Shown: positions 50,125-59,455, counted from the stretch's first letter. The stretch is 64,000 nucleotides of DNA from an uncultured Fluviicola sp. (GCF_902168135.1 NZ_CABHOL010000056.1:17528-81527); one strand, 5' to 3'. Translations and numbers: made by a program. The notes: generated by a model from the sequence alone, not told the origin.

Positions 50125-51018
50125 ATGAATTTTCTACAATATCACGAAATAATAAAAGAAGTACTTCCAAAACTTAGCTTTTCTGCAGAATATGTTACTG
50201 GAAATGATTCTCTTTCATACTCCACAAAGAATTTAGTTGATCTTAGACAATCAATTAATCTTATTGAAGAAATCCCATTCATTGAGCAGGAAATTCTTCA
50301 ATTAAAAAAATCTTGGTTGTTTGAATCAAATTATCCCAGTCAAAAAATCAACTCTTCGCAAAAAGTTGAAATTGATTCCGCAATTGATCGAATTAAAATC
50401 AAACTTGAAACATTTAAGCAAATTGCTGAACAATCGGCCATATTTGGAAATGAGGACACTATTTTAATCAAAATCCCAGAAATTCAATCATTCGACAATC
50501 TTGAAAAATATGCGAAAGATTTTAAAAAGGCAATAGAGACGCCTATTATAAATGAAAGTATAAATGGAACAGTTAATATTATAAGCGCACAAGAAGGTTC
50601 TATAATTCTATATATTTCTTTAGGAACAATATCTGCGGTGAAATTAGTTGCTGGTATTTGTTGGGCTGCAGGTGTAATAAAAAGAAAGAATGCAGAGGTA
50701 AAAATTTTTGAACAACATGCCAGAACACTGGAACTTAAAAACGATTCTCTTGCACTATTTGTTGATGCTCAAAAAACTCTAATGAAGAATATATTGGATG
50801 CAGAAGCAAACGCTATAGCAAATAAAAACTACGATCACAACGATCCCGAAACTGTTGAAAGATTAAAACTATCAATTTCAACCGTAGCAGAGTTAATTGA
50901 TAAGGGAGTTAAAATTCTTCCTGTTAGTCAAAATTCTGATATTCAAAAATGCTTTCCTGACTACAACAATCTTAATGTTATAGAATCTACTGTAAAGCAA
51001 ATTACTTCAACCGAATAA
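50125..51018 (+). CDS. Orphan AT-rich gene, predicted membrane protein of unknown function
   Basis: 297 residues; no family recognised. About residues 1-150 are helical and charged (LRQSINLIEEIPFIEQEILQLKKSW, SAIDRIKIKLETFKQIAEQSAIF); a single strong hydrophobic stretch follows (GSIILYISLGTISAVKLVAGICWAAGVI, about 158-185); then a coiled-coil-like cytoplasmic part (KRKNAEVKIFEQHARTLELKNDSLALFVDAQKTLMKNILDAEANAIAN). Base composition is clearly more AT-rich than the flanking core genes, suggesting transfer. It stands alone, 93 bp after the last TTTG unit of the array at 49631-50040. Confidence 0.75.
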   Translation: MNFLQYHEIIKEVLPKLSFSAEYVTGNDSLSYSTKNLVDLRQSINLIEEIPFIEQEILQLKKSWLFESNYPSQKINSSQKVEIDSAIDRIKIKLETFKQIAEQSAIFGNEDTILIKIPEIQSFDNLEKYAKDFKKAIETPIINESINGTVNIISAQEGSIILYISLGTISAVKLVAGICWAAGVIKRKNAEVKIFEQHARTLELKNDSLALFVDAQKTLMKNILDAEANAIANKNYDHNDPETVERLKLSISTVAELIDKGVKILPVSQNSDIQKCFPDYNNLNVIESTVKQITSTE

Positions 51019-51190
51019 CGATATTGCAGCGAAAAACCACATAAGTTTTACAGAGATGACGGGTTGGAAGTGGTAACCCTATTCGTATTCTTCTAATTGA
51101 TTGGTTTCAATGCGCTATTAATGGTTAAATCAAGCCAAAAATTGGTTAATTTGGAAATACAATTTTTAAAACACGCGCAAATACTGTACT

Positions 51191-51760
51191 ATGAATAAAT
51201 CAATCATCACCTTTCTTTCTTTAGCAATCCTCTCCGGCTTCCTTTTTTCCTGCACCAGCGGCAGCGATTCAGCGCAACGAGCAGAATTATTAAAAGACCC
51301 GGAAGGTGCTCAACCGCAAAAACCGGATTTATTGGCGACAGTGCCGTTCAAAAGAGTTCCGGTGATTGATTCCACCAATTTTGACAGTTTCAACGGAAAA
51401 GACCCGCTTTCTAAAAAATTGGTTTCACGGTTAAACCTGAAAATCCTCGACGAGAATGCTCAGAATTTCTACGCCAGGTACCGCATTTCCTTTACAACGG
51501 CTGTTGATCTGATGGCGGTTACTGCTGCGACTGAAAACGAAATGAAGACTTTTTTGATCGCTTACTCGAAGGAAGATTACCAACTCATCGACCGGGTAAT
51601 AATTGCCTACGACGAGATCGCGGAATCTGCCCTTTCTTCCGTGGGGAAAGTCACCAAGAACGAAATCACAGTGACGAATTACAATTATATGGGTGAAGAA
51701 CCGGTCATCGAAACACTCAAATACCGTATCGAACAATCCGGGAAGTTTAGGCGGAAATAA
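51191..51760 (+). CDS. Lipoprotein of unknown function
   Basis: 189 residues. Lipobox LFSC (Cys21) after MNKSIITFLSLAILSGFLFS; then a Pro/Lys linker and a mixed alpha/beta domain (VPVIDSTNFDSFNGKDPLSKKLVSRLNL ... EMKTFLIAYSKEDYQLIDRVIIAYDEIAES). No named family recognised. Base use returns to that of the core genes. Its spacing from neighbours (more than 170 bp on both sides) suggests a single-gene unit. Confidence 0.75.
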   Translation: MNKSIITFLSLAILSGFLFSCTSGSDSAQRAELLKDPEGAQPQKPDLLATVPFKRVPVIDSTNFDSFNGKDPLSKKLVSRLNLKILDENAQNFYARYRISFTTAVDLMAVTAATENEMKTFLIAYSKEDYQLIDRVIIAYDEIAESALSSVGKVTKNEITVTNYNYMGEEPVIETLKYRIEQSGKFRRK

Positions 51761-51932
51761 TGCATTTTATGGATCTGATACACGCGAAATAGCCAGTTAG
51801 TTCCTCCTTATGAACAGATAAATAATCTTGCTGAAAAAGTTTTAATTTTTAGTTAAAAGAGAAGCAATCCATTTTTTCCTATTGAAAGTCATTCAAATTT
51901 GATCTAAGTTAGTGCACACATACTTATGATTC

Positions 51933-52910
51933 ATGAAAAATATACTTAGACTATTCCTGTTTCTTGCTGCTTATTTCCTGACCGCCAACAGCTTTTCACA
52001 AGGTTTGGTTAACCGTTCGGATACACTTTCCAAAAAGGAAACAGATAGTCTGGTCATCCATTACTGTTCGGTGCTTAAAGAACATTATTTCGACAAACCA
52101 AAGGCCAACGAGATTGAAAAAATCTTAATGAAGAAGTTGAAAAACAAGGAGTTTTATGAAGTTCCCGCCAAGCACTTAACAGACAAACTATCTCTGCTGC
52201 TTCGAGATATAACCCACGATCTTCACTTCTACATTGGTATTCAGGAACCTACTCCAACGCAAACGGATGATGGTACACGGGAAGAACAACTTTCAGAAGA
52301 GCCGAAAAATCATTTCAGTGGATTCACGGAAATAAAATTACTGGAAAATAACATCGGGTATATCAAATGGACTGAATTCATAGCCGATGATCAATCCTTT
52401 CAAAAACTTGTTGCTGCGCTCACTTTCCTTGAGGGATGTGACCACCTTATTTTTGACATTTCTCATTGTCCTGGAGGCGATGGTCGAATGGGAGGTTTTG
52501 TGAATCATCATCTATATGAAAGCCCGGATTACCAAGATGTTTTATTAAAGAAATGTGGAGGAGAAAACGAATGGCATCAAAGTGAAGTTCCTTACAATTA
52601 TTCCAACGGTCCAAAATTCTTTGACATTCCTGTTTATATCATTATCTCCAAAAACACAGCTTCCTCTGCGGAATACTTTGCCTTAATCGCACAAGAAACA
52701 AAAAGAGCAACCATTTTAGGAGAAACAACAGCCGGTGCTGGAAACCCGGTCATCATGATTCCGTTCGATACTTACTTCGCTTACGTTCCCGTTTGCGAAA
52801 TCAAAACAGCCGGAGGAAAATCCATCGAGGGCAAGGGTGTTGTTCCGGATGTTCAACTGAAAAGTGATCATTGGATCGAAGAAACAGTAAAGTACATTCT
52901 AAAAGAATAA
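51933..52910 (+). CDS. S41-family (C-terminal processing) peptidase
   Basis: 325 residues. Signal peptide (ending NSFSQ), an N-terminal helical bundle typical of S41 relatives (about 30-90), then the tail-specific protease core: ENNIGYIKWTEF, HLIFDISHCPGGDGRMGGFVNHHLY, nucleophile Ser in SKNTASSAEYF and the general-base Lys in ETKRATILGETTAGAGNPV, ending KSIEGKGVVPDVQL. No PDZ domain is evident. Likely a periplasmic or surface protease of unknown substrate. Confidence 0.9.
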   Translation: MKNILRLFLFLAAYFLTANSFSQGLVNRSDTLSKKETDSLVIHYCSVLKEHYFDKPKANEIEKILMKKLKNKEFYEVPAKHLTDKLSLLLRDITHDLHFYIGIQEPTPTQTDDGTREEQLSEEPKNHFSGFTEIKLLENNIGYIKWTEFIADDQSFQKLVAALTFLEGCDHLIFDISHCPGGDGRMGGFVNHHLYESPDYQDVLLKKCGGENEWHQSEVPYNYSNGPKFFDIPVYIIISKNTASSAEYFALIAQETKRATILGETTAGAGNPVIMIPFDTYFAYVPVCEIKTAGGKSIEGKGVVPDVQLKSDHWIEETVKYILKE

Positions 52911-53031
52911 ATTGCATTCTTTAACTGCTCTTCTTAAAAGTATTGGAAGAGGTGGTATTGCCTGATGAAGACGAAGTTTTCCCCGCAAAGGCAAATAAGC
53001 CAACAAGGTAGAAAATGATTACCTTAGAAGA

Positions 53032-53619
53032 ATGGAAGAATTGCATCCCTGGAACTGGTTCGCGCCGGAAGACAGCCGTGTCCTGATTGTCGGCACTTTC
53101 CCTCCCACCAGGCGCAACTGGTCGTTCGATTTCTTTTACCCCAACAAAGCCAATCTTTTCTGGAAAGTCATGGCCCGGATCGCGGAAGTGGAATTACAGT
53201 ATCCGAATGGAGAATTAGCAGTCGAAGAACGAAAAGGAATTCTCCGGAAACTGGGCGTAGCTATTACAGACATGGGCCGGCACATTCAGCGCAGCGGGAA
53301 TAGTTCGCTGGATGAAAACCTGAGCGTGGTTGAATACATGAATATCTTCCAAATCCTGGACGAAAACCCGGGTATCCGCAAGATCATTTTCACCAGCAGT
53401 TCCGGGAAAGAAAGTGCAGCCCGCTGGTTCAATAACTTTTTAGCTTTTCATGCCATCAAACACCGCTTCCCTGCCGGTAAAAGACCGATCAAAAGCGCGT
53501 TCCAATACAATGACAGAACGATCGAACTGGTAGTTTTGTACTCGACCTCTCCACGTGCTGCCAACCGCTTTTCTTTTGATACTTTGGTAGAACTTTATAA
53601 GAACGAGATTCTTCTTTAG
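53032..53619 (+). CDS. Uracil-DNA-glycosylase-family protein
   Basis: 195 residues, no signal. UDG-superfamily fold: N-terminal VLIVGTFPPTRRNWSFDFFYPNKANLFWKVMARI takes the place of motif A (active-site loop), and the C-terminal LVVLYSTSPRAANRFS replaces the usual HPS-type motif. Members are annotated as uracil-DNA glycosylase family or DNA glycosylase-like; catalytic activity of this branch is not established. TACCTTAG ends 4 nt before the ATG, another candidate leaderless start. Confidence 0.83.
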   Translation: MEELHPWNWFAPEDSRVLIVGTFPPTRRNWSFDFFYPNKANLFWKVMARIAEVELQYPNGELAVEERKGILRKLGVAITDMGRHIQRSGNSSLDENLSVVEYMNIFQILDENPGIRKIIFTSSSGKESAARWFNNFLAFHAIKHRFPAGKRPIKSAFQYNDRTIELVVLYSTSPRAANRFSFDTLVELYKNEILL

Positions 53620-53707
53620 CCCGCTGATCGCGCAAATCACGCAGATGGATATTGGAATATTATCTTAATCTTAAATATGAATCTGCGCTATCCGCGTAAT
53701 CTGCGGG
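53620..53707. repeat. Imperfect palindromic intergenic element (CGCAGAT/ATCTGCG type)
   Basis: Left arm 53620-53646 and right arm 53681-53707 are near reverse complements (CCCGCTGAT...CGCAGAT against ATCTGCG...CTGCGGG) around a 34-nt AT-rich middle. Elements of this form are common between Bacteroidota genes. Confidence 0.7.
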
Positions 53708-53790
53708 AAATAAAACTATAGTGATTTATTCGACAGCTCAATTCTTTGCATTTTAGCTTATTTTAAGTTCTTGTAGTTACCAATTCTAGG

Positions 53791-53798
53791 TATATTTA
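53791..53798 (+). promoter_or_regulatory. -7 box (TATATTTA)
   Basis: TAnnTTTR pattern 9 nt before an ATG at 53808 and 27 nt before the preferred ATG at 53826. Confidence 0.45.
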
Positions 53799-53825
53799 AA
53801 CTAGTTAATGTTTAATCCTTGCGTC

Positions 53826-54485
53826 ATGAAATCAGGTTTGAAGCTTCTGTTTTTGATTGTTTGTTCTTTTTACGGAACCGGTCTTGCAGCCCAAAAAGAA
53901 TTTGAAGGTGTCATCCGATACAAACATACCGTGACGGCAAAAGACAAAAACTTCGATGTTAATTACGATTACACCGCCCTGGGCAAAAAATCGGAATACT
54001 ACTATAAAAAGGGGAATTACAAATTCGTGAATCACGACGCATTCTTTGCCGGTGATCTTTACCGGGCCGACCAGGTTGTCAATTATTTACCGCTGAGCAA
54101 ATCAGACACTGCTTACCGGGTCGACGGAACCCTTTCAGACATGGATGTCATGGATGTAGAAGTAAGAGATTACGAAGAAAAGATACTGGGGCATGCCTGC
54201 GTCGTTGTGACCTTAAAACTCATTCCCTCCGGACAAGACGGACCTGTTTCTTACCGCAGGTATTACTGTTCCAAAGATTTCCCGGTAAACCCGGAGCATT
54301 TTAAGAACTGCAAAGGCAATGCCTACGATGTAATCTATGAAAAATCGCAGTCGCTGCCCTTGCGAATAGAATTTGAATGGCCAGACAGGACCATCCGTTG
54401 GGAAGCTTACCAGGTAAAAGCGCAAAAAGTAACTAACAAGCTGTTTGAAATCAGCAAAAAATGGGTCATTGTACCAATTAATTAA
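53826..54485 (+). CDS. Exported protein of unknown function (DUF4412-like)
   Basis: 219 residues from MKSGLKLLFLIVCSFYGTGLAAQ, a clean signal peptide; an in-frame ATG six codons upstream adds MFNPCV and is less likely. The mature part is one beta-rich domain opening KEFEGVIRYKHTVTAKDKNFDVNYDYTALGKKSEYYYKKGNYKFV, similar in style to DUF4412/GLPGLI-like secreted proteins of Bacteroidota, but I am not sure of the family. Followed after 1 bp by the DUF4180 gene. Confidence 0.78.
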   Translation: MKSGLKLLFLIVCSFYGTGLAAQKEFEGVIRYKHTVTAKDKNFDVNYDYTALGKKSEYYYKKGNYKFVNHDAFFAGDLYRADQVVNYLPLSKSDTAYRVDGTLSDMDVMDVEVRDYEEKILGHACVVVTLKLIPSGQDGPVSYRRYYCSKDFPVNPEHFKNCKGNAYDVIYEKSQSLPLRIEFEWPDRTIRWEAYQVKAQKVTNKLFEISKKWVIVPIN

Positions 54486-54486
54486 G

Positions 54487-54849
54487 ATGGAGATAACAAC
54501 TCATACCATTCATAACATTTCCATTGCGGAAATAAGTGCGGAAGGCTTGGTAATCGAAAAGGAAGAAGACGGGCTTGACCTGCTTGGAAATGTGTATTAC
54601 CAGGGTTTCGACCGCGTTATTATTCATGCCAAAAACATCACACCCGCATTCTTTGATCTGAAGAACCGGATGGCAGGAGAAATCCTTCAGAAGTTCTCAA
54701 ATTACCGTGTTCGTTTGGCTATTGTGGGTGATTTTTCTGCTTATAAAAGTAAAAGTATCACCGATTTCATGTACGAATCCAATAAGGGAAAACTGATCAA
54801 CTTTTTAGGTTCGGTGGAAGAAGCATTAAACAAATTATCAGCAGGATAA
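54487..54849 (+). CDS. DUF4180 protein
   Basis: 120 residues. MEITTHTIHNISIAEISAEGLVIEKEEDGLDLLGNVYYQGFDRVIIHAKNITPAFFDLKNRMAGEILQKFSNYRVRLAIVGDF matches the DUF4180 pattern (alpha/beta STAS-like fold, function unknown). The start at 54487 follows the previous stop by 1 bp; a longer frame would begin inside that gene. Cytoplasmic. Confidence 0.88.
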   Translation: MEITTHTIHNISIAEISAEGLVIEKEEDGLDLLGNVYYQGFDRVIIHAKNITPAFFDLKNRMAGEILQKFSNYRVRLAIVGDFSAYKSKSITDFMYESNKGKLINFLGSVEEALNKLSAG

Positions 54850-54933
54850 TTATCAATGATCAAGCGGAATATTCCCTCCGAATCATCTAATCTTTCTTAT
54901 TTTTATCTCAGAATTAATAACCCACTAATAATC

Positions 54934-55491
54934 ATGGACAACATCCTTATACGCTTACTGGAGCGCTCCAAACTGACCAAAGAAATTCTTGAATTCTGGC
55001 AATACGGCAATACCGATAATTTTTGGGCCGGATATGTGATCGATTACAACGAAACCCTCGTTTTGATCCAGCATTATTCCAAATACGGACAAAAAGACGG
55101 AATCCTGATCTGGCCGATCGATAAAATCCAGAACATTGATTATGGGAATGATTATATTTCCTGTCTGCAGTATATCATTGAACAGGTAAATGATCAATCA
55201 GGTATTTCATTCCATTTAAACCTTCCCAATCACGATGAATGGCAATTTGATTTGCTCGTGCAGCTCGAAGGAAATCAGGATTTCTTTACAAGTACAGAAC
55301 TGAATGGCGGATCCCTTTATACCGGTTTCATTCACGATGTGACCGAAGAGGACTTTGTCATTTCATGTGTCAGCTACATTGGAAACGACGAAGGAAAATC
55401 CCTGTATAAAGTCAATGAGATTACCGGTTTTCACCTGGATGACCTGGACAACCAGAAGCGTTTCAACCTTTATCGCTGGAAGAATCGCTAA
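54934..55491 (+). CDS. Unknown cytoplasmic protein
   Basis: 185 residues from MDNILIRLLERSK. No family recognised. Mixed alpha/beta sequence with two similar halves: DNFWAGYVIDYNETLVLIQHYSKYGQKDGILIWPIDKIQNIDYGNDY and SLYTGFIHDVTEEDFVISCVSYIGNDEGKSLYKVNEITGFHLDDL, suggesting an internal duplication of a beta-barrel-like (SH3/Sm-like) unit. A TATTTTTA -7-like box lies just upstream, making the longer frame from 54856 unlikely. Confidence 0.75.
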   Translation: MDNILIRLLERSKLTKEILEFWQYGNTDNFWAGYVIDYNETLVLIQHYSKYGQKDGILIWPIDKIQNIDYGNDYISCLQYIIEQVNDQSGISFHLNLPNHDEWQFDLLVQLEGNQDFFTSTELNGGSLYTGFIHDVTEEDFVISCVSYIGNDEGKSLYKVNEITGFHLDDLDNQKRFNLYRWKNR

Positions 55492-55506
55492 TAAATAGCC
55501 CATCCG

Positions 55507-56268
55507 ATGAAAACAACCGTACTTCCCATCCTGCTTTTAGTACTTTTGCTAGTTTCCTGTTCGGATAAGAAGCCGAAAAAAGACCTTCCAAAATCGGAAG
55601 TTAAACCTCAATTTGAGGAAATCCTGACGCCGGTTGAAGAAACTTCTGAGTTACGGATCCATGAAAGTAAATACCAGATTCCGCCGGTTGATGAAAGTTT
55701 TTCGGATAAATCACTGCGCATATTTGTAATAAAACTTAAAGAAATTGTAAATCGAAAAGATGTTCCCGGGCTGATCTCCTGCCTGGATACCGGAATTGTA
55801 TCTAGCTGGGGCGGTGGAATGTACGGGATACAAACTTTCCTGGAGGAATCGAAACTGGATGTGAATCCGGAAAAGTCACCTTTTTGGCGAATAATGAAAC
55901 GTTACCTTGATTTAGGAGGTGCTTGGGATAATAACAAGGAAATCTTTCGTTTTCCTTATGCTCAATGCGACCGTTTTTTTAAAGATATGGATCTTGATTT
56001 TGATTGGTATTTTACTGCAATATGTGTTTCGCCTCAAACCATCGTTTATGAAAGACCTGCTGCCAATTCAAAGAAAACAGCAATACTTTCCTACGAAGTT
56101 CTTAAGTTCACAGAAAGCATCGATGGGTTTATTAAAATCGAAACTGCCGATAAAGAAATAAGCGGGTTCGTAAAAGAAGAGCAACTGGTTTTTTCAGGTG
56201 AGGAGCATCCTATTTTAGAAAAAATCAATGGGCAGTGGAAAATCACCAGTTTTGCAGGCTTTGACTGA
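55507..56268 (+). CDS. Lipoprotein with SH3-like C-terminal part
   Basis: 253 residues. Lipobox LLVSC (Cys19); Lys/Glu/Pro linker; a helical mid-domain (SLRIFVIKLKEIVNRKDVPGLISCLDTGIVSSWGGGMYG); and a C-terminal segment (TIVYERPAANSKKTAILSYEVLKFTESIDGFIKIETADKEISGFVKEEQL) with the length and pattern of a bacterial SH3 domain. Probably periplasmic and wall-associated. Fifteen bp after the preceding gene and overlapping the next by 41 bp. Confidence 0.75.
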   Translation: MKTTVLPILLLVLLLVSCSDKKPKKDLPKSEVKPQFEEILTPVEETSELRIHESKYQIPPVDESFSDKSLRIFVIKLKEIVNRKDVPGLISCLDTGIVSSWGGGMYGIQTFLEESKLDVNPEKSPFWRIMKRYLDLGGAWDNNKEIFRFPYAQCDRFFKDMDLDFDWYFTAICVSPQTIVYERPAANSKKTAILSYEVLKFTESIDGFIKIETADKEISGFVKEEQLVFSGEEHPILEKINGQWKITSFAGFD

Positions 56269-56845
56269 TCAGGAAGAACATACAATTGTTGCGCAATGGA
56301 TTTCCACTAGCCAGGATTCGGTCTTTATTTCGGAAGACATGCTTTATTACGGGAAAATCGAATCCTCTGAGTACCATCCAAAATTACTGGCCGAAATGGC
56401 TTCCATTCCCCTATCCTATTTGAGAGTATTGGAAATCGACAGCAAGAAAAAAACAACCACACTGGAATACTACAGCTCAACGCTCTTGATCCGTTGGGAA
56501 AAGCTGGATACCATGAATGAATTTAAAAAATTCATGATCAGGCGTTTCCCGAATTCATTCACACTTTTTAGGGAAGACACGGTAAAATTTAAAACTCGCG
56601 GAACAATTGTGGCGCTTGTCATTATTCCGATTATCTACGTAATTGCATTGTTAACCCCTACAGATAAAGCTCATTATTCCGGTAAAAGATTCAGTGAGGC
56701 AATTATCGCTTTATTCCAGGCATTATCATCCATGGGAGTTTTGGCATTGACCATTTTGTTTGGTAGTTTGTTTCTGATTGCACTGCTAAGGCTTTTTCAT
56801 GAACGAAATAAAAGTACTCACATAACAATCATTCAATTAAGATAA
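56228..56845 (+). CDS. Unknown membrane protein with two C-terminal helices
   Basis: Up to 205 residues. About 1-130 are soluble (FISEDMLYYGKIESSEYHPKLLAEMASIPLSYLRVLEIDSKKKTTTLEYYSSTLLIRWEKLDTMNEFKKFMIRRFP), followed by two membrane helices (GTIVALVIIPIIYVIALLTP and ALSSMGVLALTILFGSLFLIALLRLF). No family recognised. The ATG at 56228 lies within the previous gene; the real start may be further in, since no better ATG occurs before residue 38. Confidence 0.65.
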   Translation: MGSGKSPVLQALTDQEEHTIVAQWISTSQDSVFISEDMLYYGKIESSEYHPKLLAEMASIPLSYLRVLEIDSKKKTTTLEYYSSTLLIRWEKLDTMNEFKKFMIRRFPNSFTLFREDTVKFKTRGTIVALVIIPIIYVIALLTPTDKAHYSGKRFSEAIIALFQALSSMGVLALTILFGSLFLIALLRLFHERNKSTHITIIQLR

Positions 56846-56899
56846 TTTAAGTAGGATTTCAAATTAAACGGCCTTAACTTACTTGTCAAACACACAAGT

Positions 56900-57370
56900 A
56901 TGTTCAAAGCTCATTACATTTCAATCATTTACCTGCTTACCGCCCTGATCTTCGGAGCGTTTGCTTTCCTGGAACAATCCGAAGTACTGGACATAGCCCT
57001 TCATGAACTGTATTTTTCCATTCCAAAAAGTATTGCCTGGCTGGTACTTGCGTTTTTATTCTTCCTCTTTGCGGGAATTTCCCTGGCTTTTGAGCTTTCC
57101 CGAAAACCGATCAACCCCTATTTTTTCGGAACTCATTTTTTGCTCACCATTATTGGGTTAGCTGTGTTTTACTTTGCGCTTCCACAAGAAGTTTCACCTG
57201 TACCATACACAGACCTGAATGTTTACGAAGAACAAACCGAAGACACGATCAATACTGCGAGCTGGGCGCCGTTTATGGTTTACCTGCTTATCGGTGCACA
57301 ATTGGTTTTTGGGTTGAACGTTTTGCTTTCGCTGTTTAAAAGAAAAAGAAAACACAGAACTAACCTGTAA
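56900..57370 (+). CDS. Unknown small membrane protein with four helices
   Basis: 156 residues. Helices: YISIIYLLTALIFGAFAFL, SIAWLVLAFLFFLFAGISLAFEL, FGTHFLLTIIGLAVFYFAL and FMVYLLIGAQLVFGLNVLLSLF, ending in a basic tail KRKRKHRTNL. The plan resembles small heme-copper-oxidase-accessory or DUF-type membrane proteins, but I cannot name it. Confidence 0.75.
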   Translation: MFKAHYISIIYLLTALIFGAFAFLEQSEVLDIALHELYFSIPKSIAWLVLAFLFFLFAGISLAFELSRKPINPYFFGTHFLLTIIGLAVFYFALPQEVSPVPYTDLNVYEEQTEDTINTASWAPFMVYLLIGAQLVFGLNVLLSLFKRKRKHRTNL

Positions 57371-57463
57371 CTTTTACCGTATCTTTCAGTCATAGCAACG
57401 TGAAAACTTCTCCGGAGTTCTGCGAAGTTTTTTACATTTACTTTTAGAATAAATTCAAATCCA

Positions 57464-59272
57464 ATGAAACAAATCCTTACCTTTTTATTAATAACTACTT
57501 GCACTCTGACTGCAGTTTCGCAATCCAAAACCAAAACTCCCGATTACTCCAAGCGCCTTTCCGGGGTTGAAAAAGAATTGGAAAAGGTCCTGGAAGATCA
57601 AAAAGTAGCCGGTTATTCCGTAGCTGTTGTTTATAAAGACAAAGTCATCTATTCCAAAGGTTTCGGATACCGCGATGTGGCGAACAAAAAACCGGTAACA
57701 CCCAATACCCTGTTTGCAATCGGTTCTTCTTCCAAAGCATTTACGGCAGCTGTTTTGGGTCAATTGGAAAAAGAAGGAAAATTGAAACTGGACGACCTGG
57801 CAAGAACGCATCTTCCCAAACTGGAATTTAAGTATGACTACATGAATACGGGGATTACGATCCGTGACATGATGTGTCACCGCACCGGGCTTTCCCGTTT
57901 CGATTATTCCTGGTACATGTTCAATACCGGTAACCGCGACAGTTTAATTCAGCGTGTAAAATACATGGAACCCAATGCAAAACTGCGTCAAAAATGGCAG
58001 TACAATAATTTCATGTTCCTGGCTCAGGGAATGATTGCTGAAAAGATTACCGAAAAAACCTGGGAAGAAAATATCCGCGAACGTTTTTTCAAGCCTTTGA
58101 ATATGACGCACAGTAACACCGATATCTTCGCTACCGAAAAAGATCCGGATGCGTCTCTTCCTTACGCCGTAGATGAAAAAAAGGAGATTAAAAAACTGGA
58201 TTACTACAACATCAACGGAATGGGGCCGGCCGGGAGTATCAACTCGTGTGCAAACGACATGGCAAATTGGGTTTCAACCTGGATCATGGGCGGGAAATTC
58301 AAAGGTGAGGAAATCATTCCGGCTTCTTATGTAAGAGAGGCTTCCAGTTCGCAAATGGTCGTTTCCGGCGGGCAGCCCGGAGCACATCCCGATATCCAGT
58401 TCAAGAACTACGGTTTGGGCTGGTTCCTGGAATCATACCGCGGTCATTATTTGGTAGAACATGGCGGAAATATTGACGGGTTCTCTGCAAGCGTCGGCTT
58501 CTACCCTTCCGATTCCATTGGAATTGTAGTCCTGACCAACCAAAACGGTTCTTCCGCAACGGAAATTGTACGTAACATCCTGTCCGATAAATTATTTGGC
58601 CTGGCCCCGGTTCCATGGAATGCCGATGCTAAAAAAGCACAGGAAGAAATGGAAGAAATGTTGAAAAAAGCAGAAAACAGCAAAGACACAGTGCAGGTGA
58701 AAAACACCAAACCTTCTCATGCGCTTGCAGATTACGCTGGTTTATACGGAAACCCTGCCTTCTCGGAATTCCTGATCACGCTGAAAAATGATACCCTTTT
58801 TACCACCATTGCAGGAGAAAAAGCGTGGCTGAAGCATTATCATTACGATGTGTTCTCTTTTGAATCAACGGATCCGCAGGACCAGCAGGAAGACGGCGAA
58901 AAGTTTTTGATCAATTTCGGAACGGCTAACAACGGAAAGATCGAAAGTGCTTCCATCGACATGAATGAACCCGGAAAATCAACCGTTTTTGAAAGACGTC
59001 CGATCAAAGTCAATTTATCCGGGGATGATTTGAGCAAATACGCAGGAGATTATGAACTGGAAGGTGTAACCATCAAAATCTACCTGAAAGGAACAACCTT
59101 AATGGTATCGGTACCCGGACAACCGGACTACGAAACAGTTTCTGTAGGAAATGATACCTTCGATTTGACGTTTGCCAAAGGATACAGCGTGAAATTTACT
59201 GTTGAGAACAGAATTGCGAAAGCTGTAACCTTCGTTCAGCCGAACGGGAACTTCACAGCGAAACGCAAATAA
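57464..59272 (+). CDS. Serine hydrolase (class C beta-lactamase/esterase-like) with C-terminal DUF3471-like domain
   Basis: 602 residues. Signal peptide (1-19, ending AVSQ); penicillin-binding-like domain (about 30-380) with catalytic SSSK at 88-91, YxN in WQYNNFMF and HGG in LVEHGGNIDGF; then two beta-rich C-terminal modules (about 420-600, ALADYAGLYGNPAFSEFLITLKNDTLF and KYAGDYELEGVTIKIYLKGTTLMVSVPGQP) of the DUF3471/DUF3887 kind. Likely a periplasmic D-amino-acid peptidase or esterase rather than a true beta-lactamase. Overlapping TACATTTA and TACTTTTA (57433-57446) are candidate -7 boxes. Confidence 0.9.
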   Translation: MKQILTFLLITTCTLTAVSQSKTKTPDYSKRLSGVEKELEKVLEDQKVAGYSVAVVYKDKVIYSKGFGYRDVANKKPVTPNTLFAIGSSSKAFTAAVLGQLEKEGKLKLDDLARTHLPKLEFKYDYMNTGITIRDMMCHRTGLSRFDYSWYMFNTGNRDSLIQRVKYMEPNAKLRQKWQYNNFMFLAQGMIAEKITEKTWEENIRERFFKPLNMTHSNTDIFATEKDPDASLPYAVDEKKEIKKLDYYNINGMGPAGSINSCANDMANWVSTWIMGGKFKGEEIIPASYVREASSSQMVVSGGQPGAHPDIQFKNYGLGWFLESYRGHYLVEHGGNIDGFSASVGFYPSDSIGIVVLTNQNGSSATEIVRNILSDKLFGLAPVPWNADAKKAQEEMEEMLKKAENSKDTVQVKNTKPSHALADYAGLYGNPAFSEFLITLKNDTLFTTIAGEKAWLKHYHYDVFSFESTDPQDQQEDGEKFLINFGTANNGKIESASIDMNEPGKSTVFERRPIKVNLSGDDLSKYAGDYELEGVTIKIYLKGTTLMVSVPGQPDYETVSVGNDTFDLTFAKGYSVKFTVENRIAKAVTFVQPNGNFTAKRK

Positions 59273-59455
59273 AAAAACAAACCGTGCTTTAATCGGGTAC
59301 TCTAAAGAAGTTACAAAAAACTGCAGGGGTGAGAATTTTCATCCCTGCTTAAATAGTTCACCATTACTTTAAATAACCATTTATCAAATCAGTGTAATAC
59401 GCTTTCTGCTCATTTTTAATTGACATTCCAATCATTTTTTCCTAGTTTCAATCAC

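Noticed and set aside
57464..59272. Antibiotic-resistance beta-lactamase
   Set aside because: SxxK, YxN and HGG are present, but the long C-terminal modules and HGG in place of KTG point to a housekeeping serine hydrolase.
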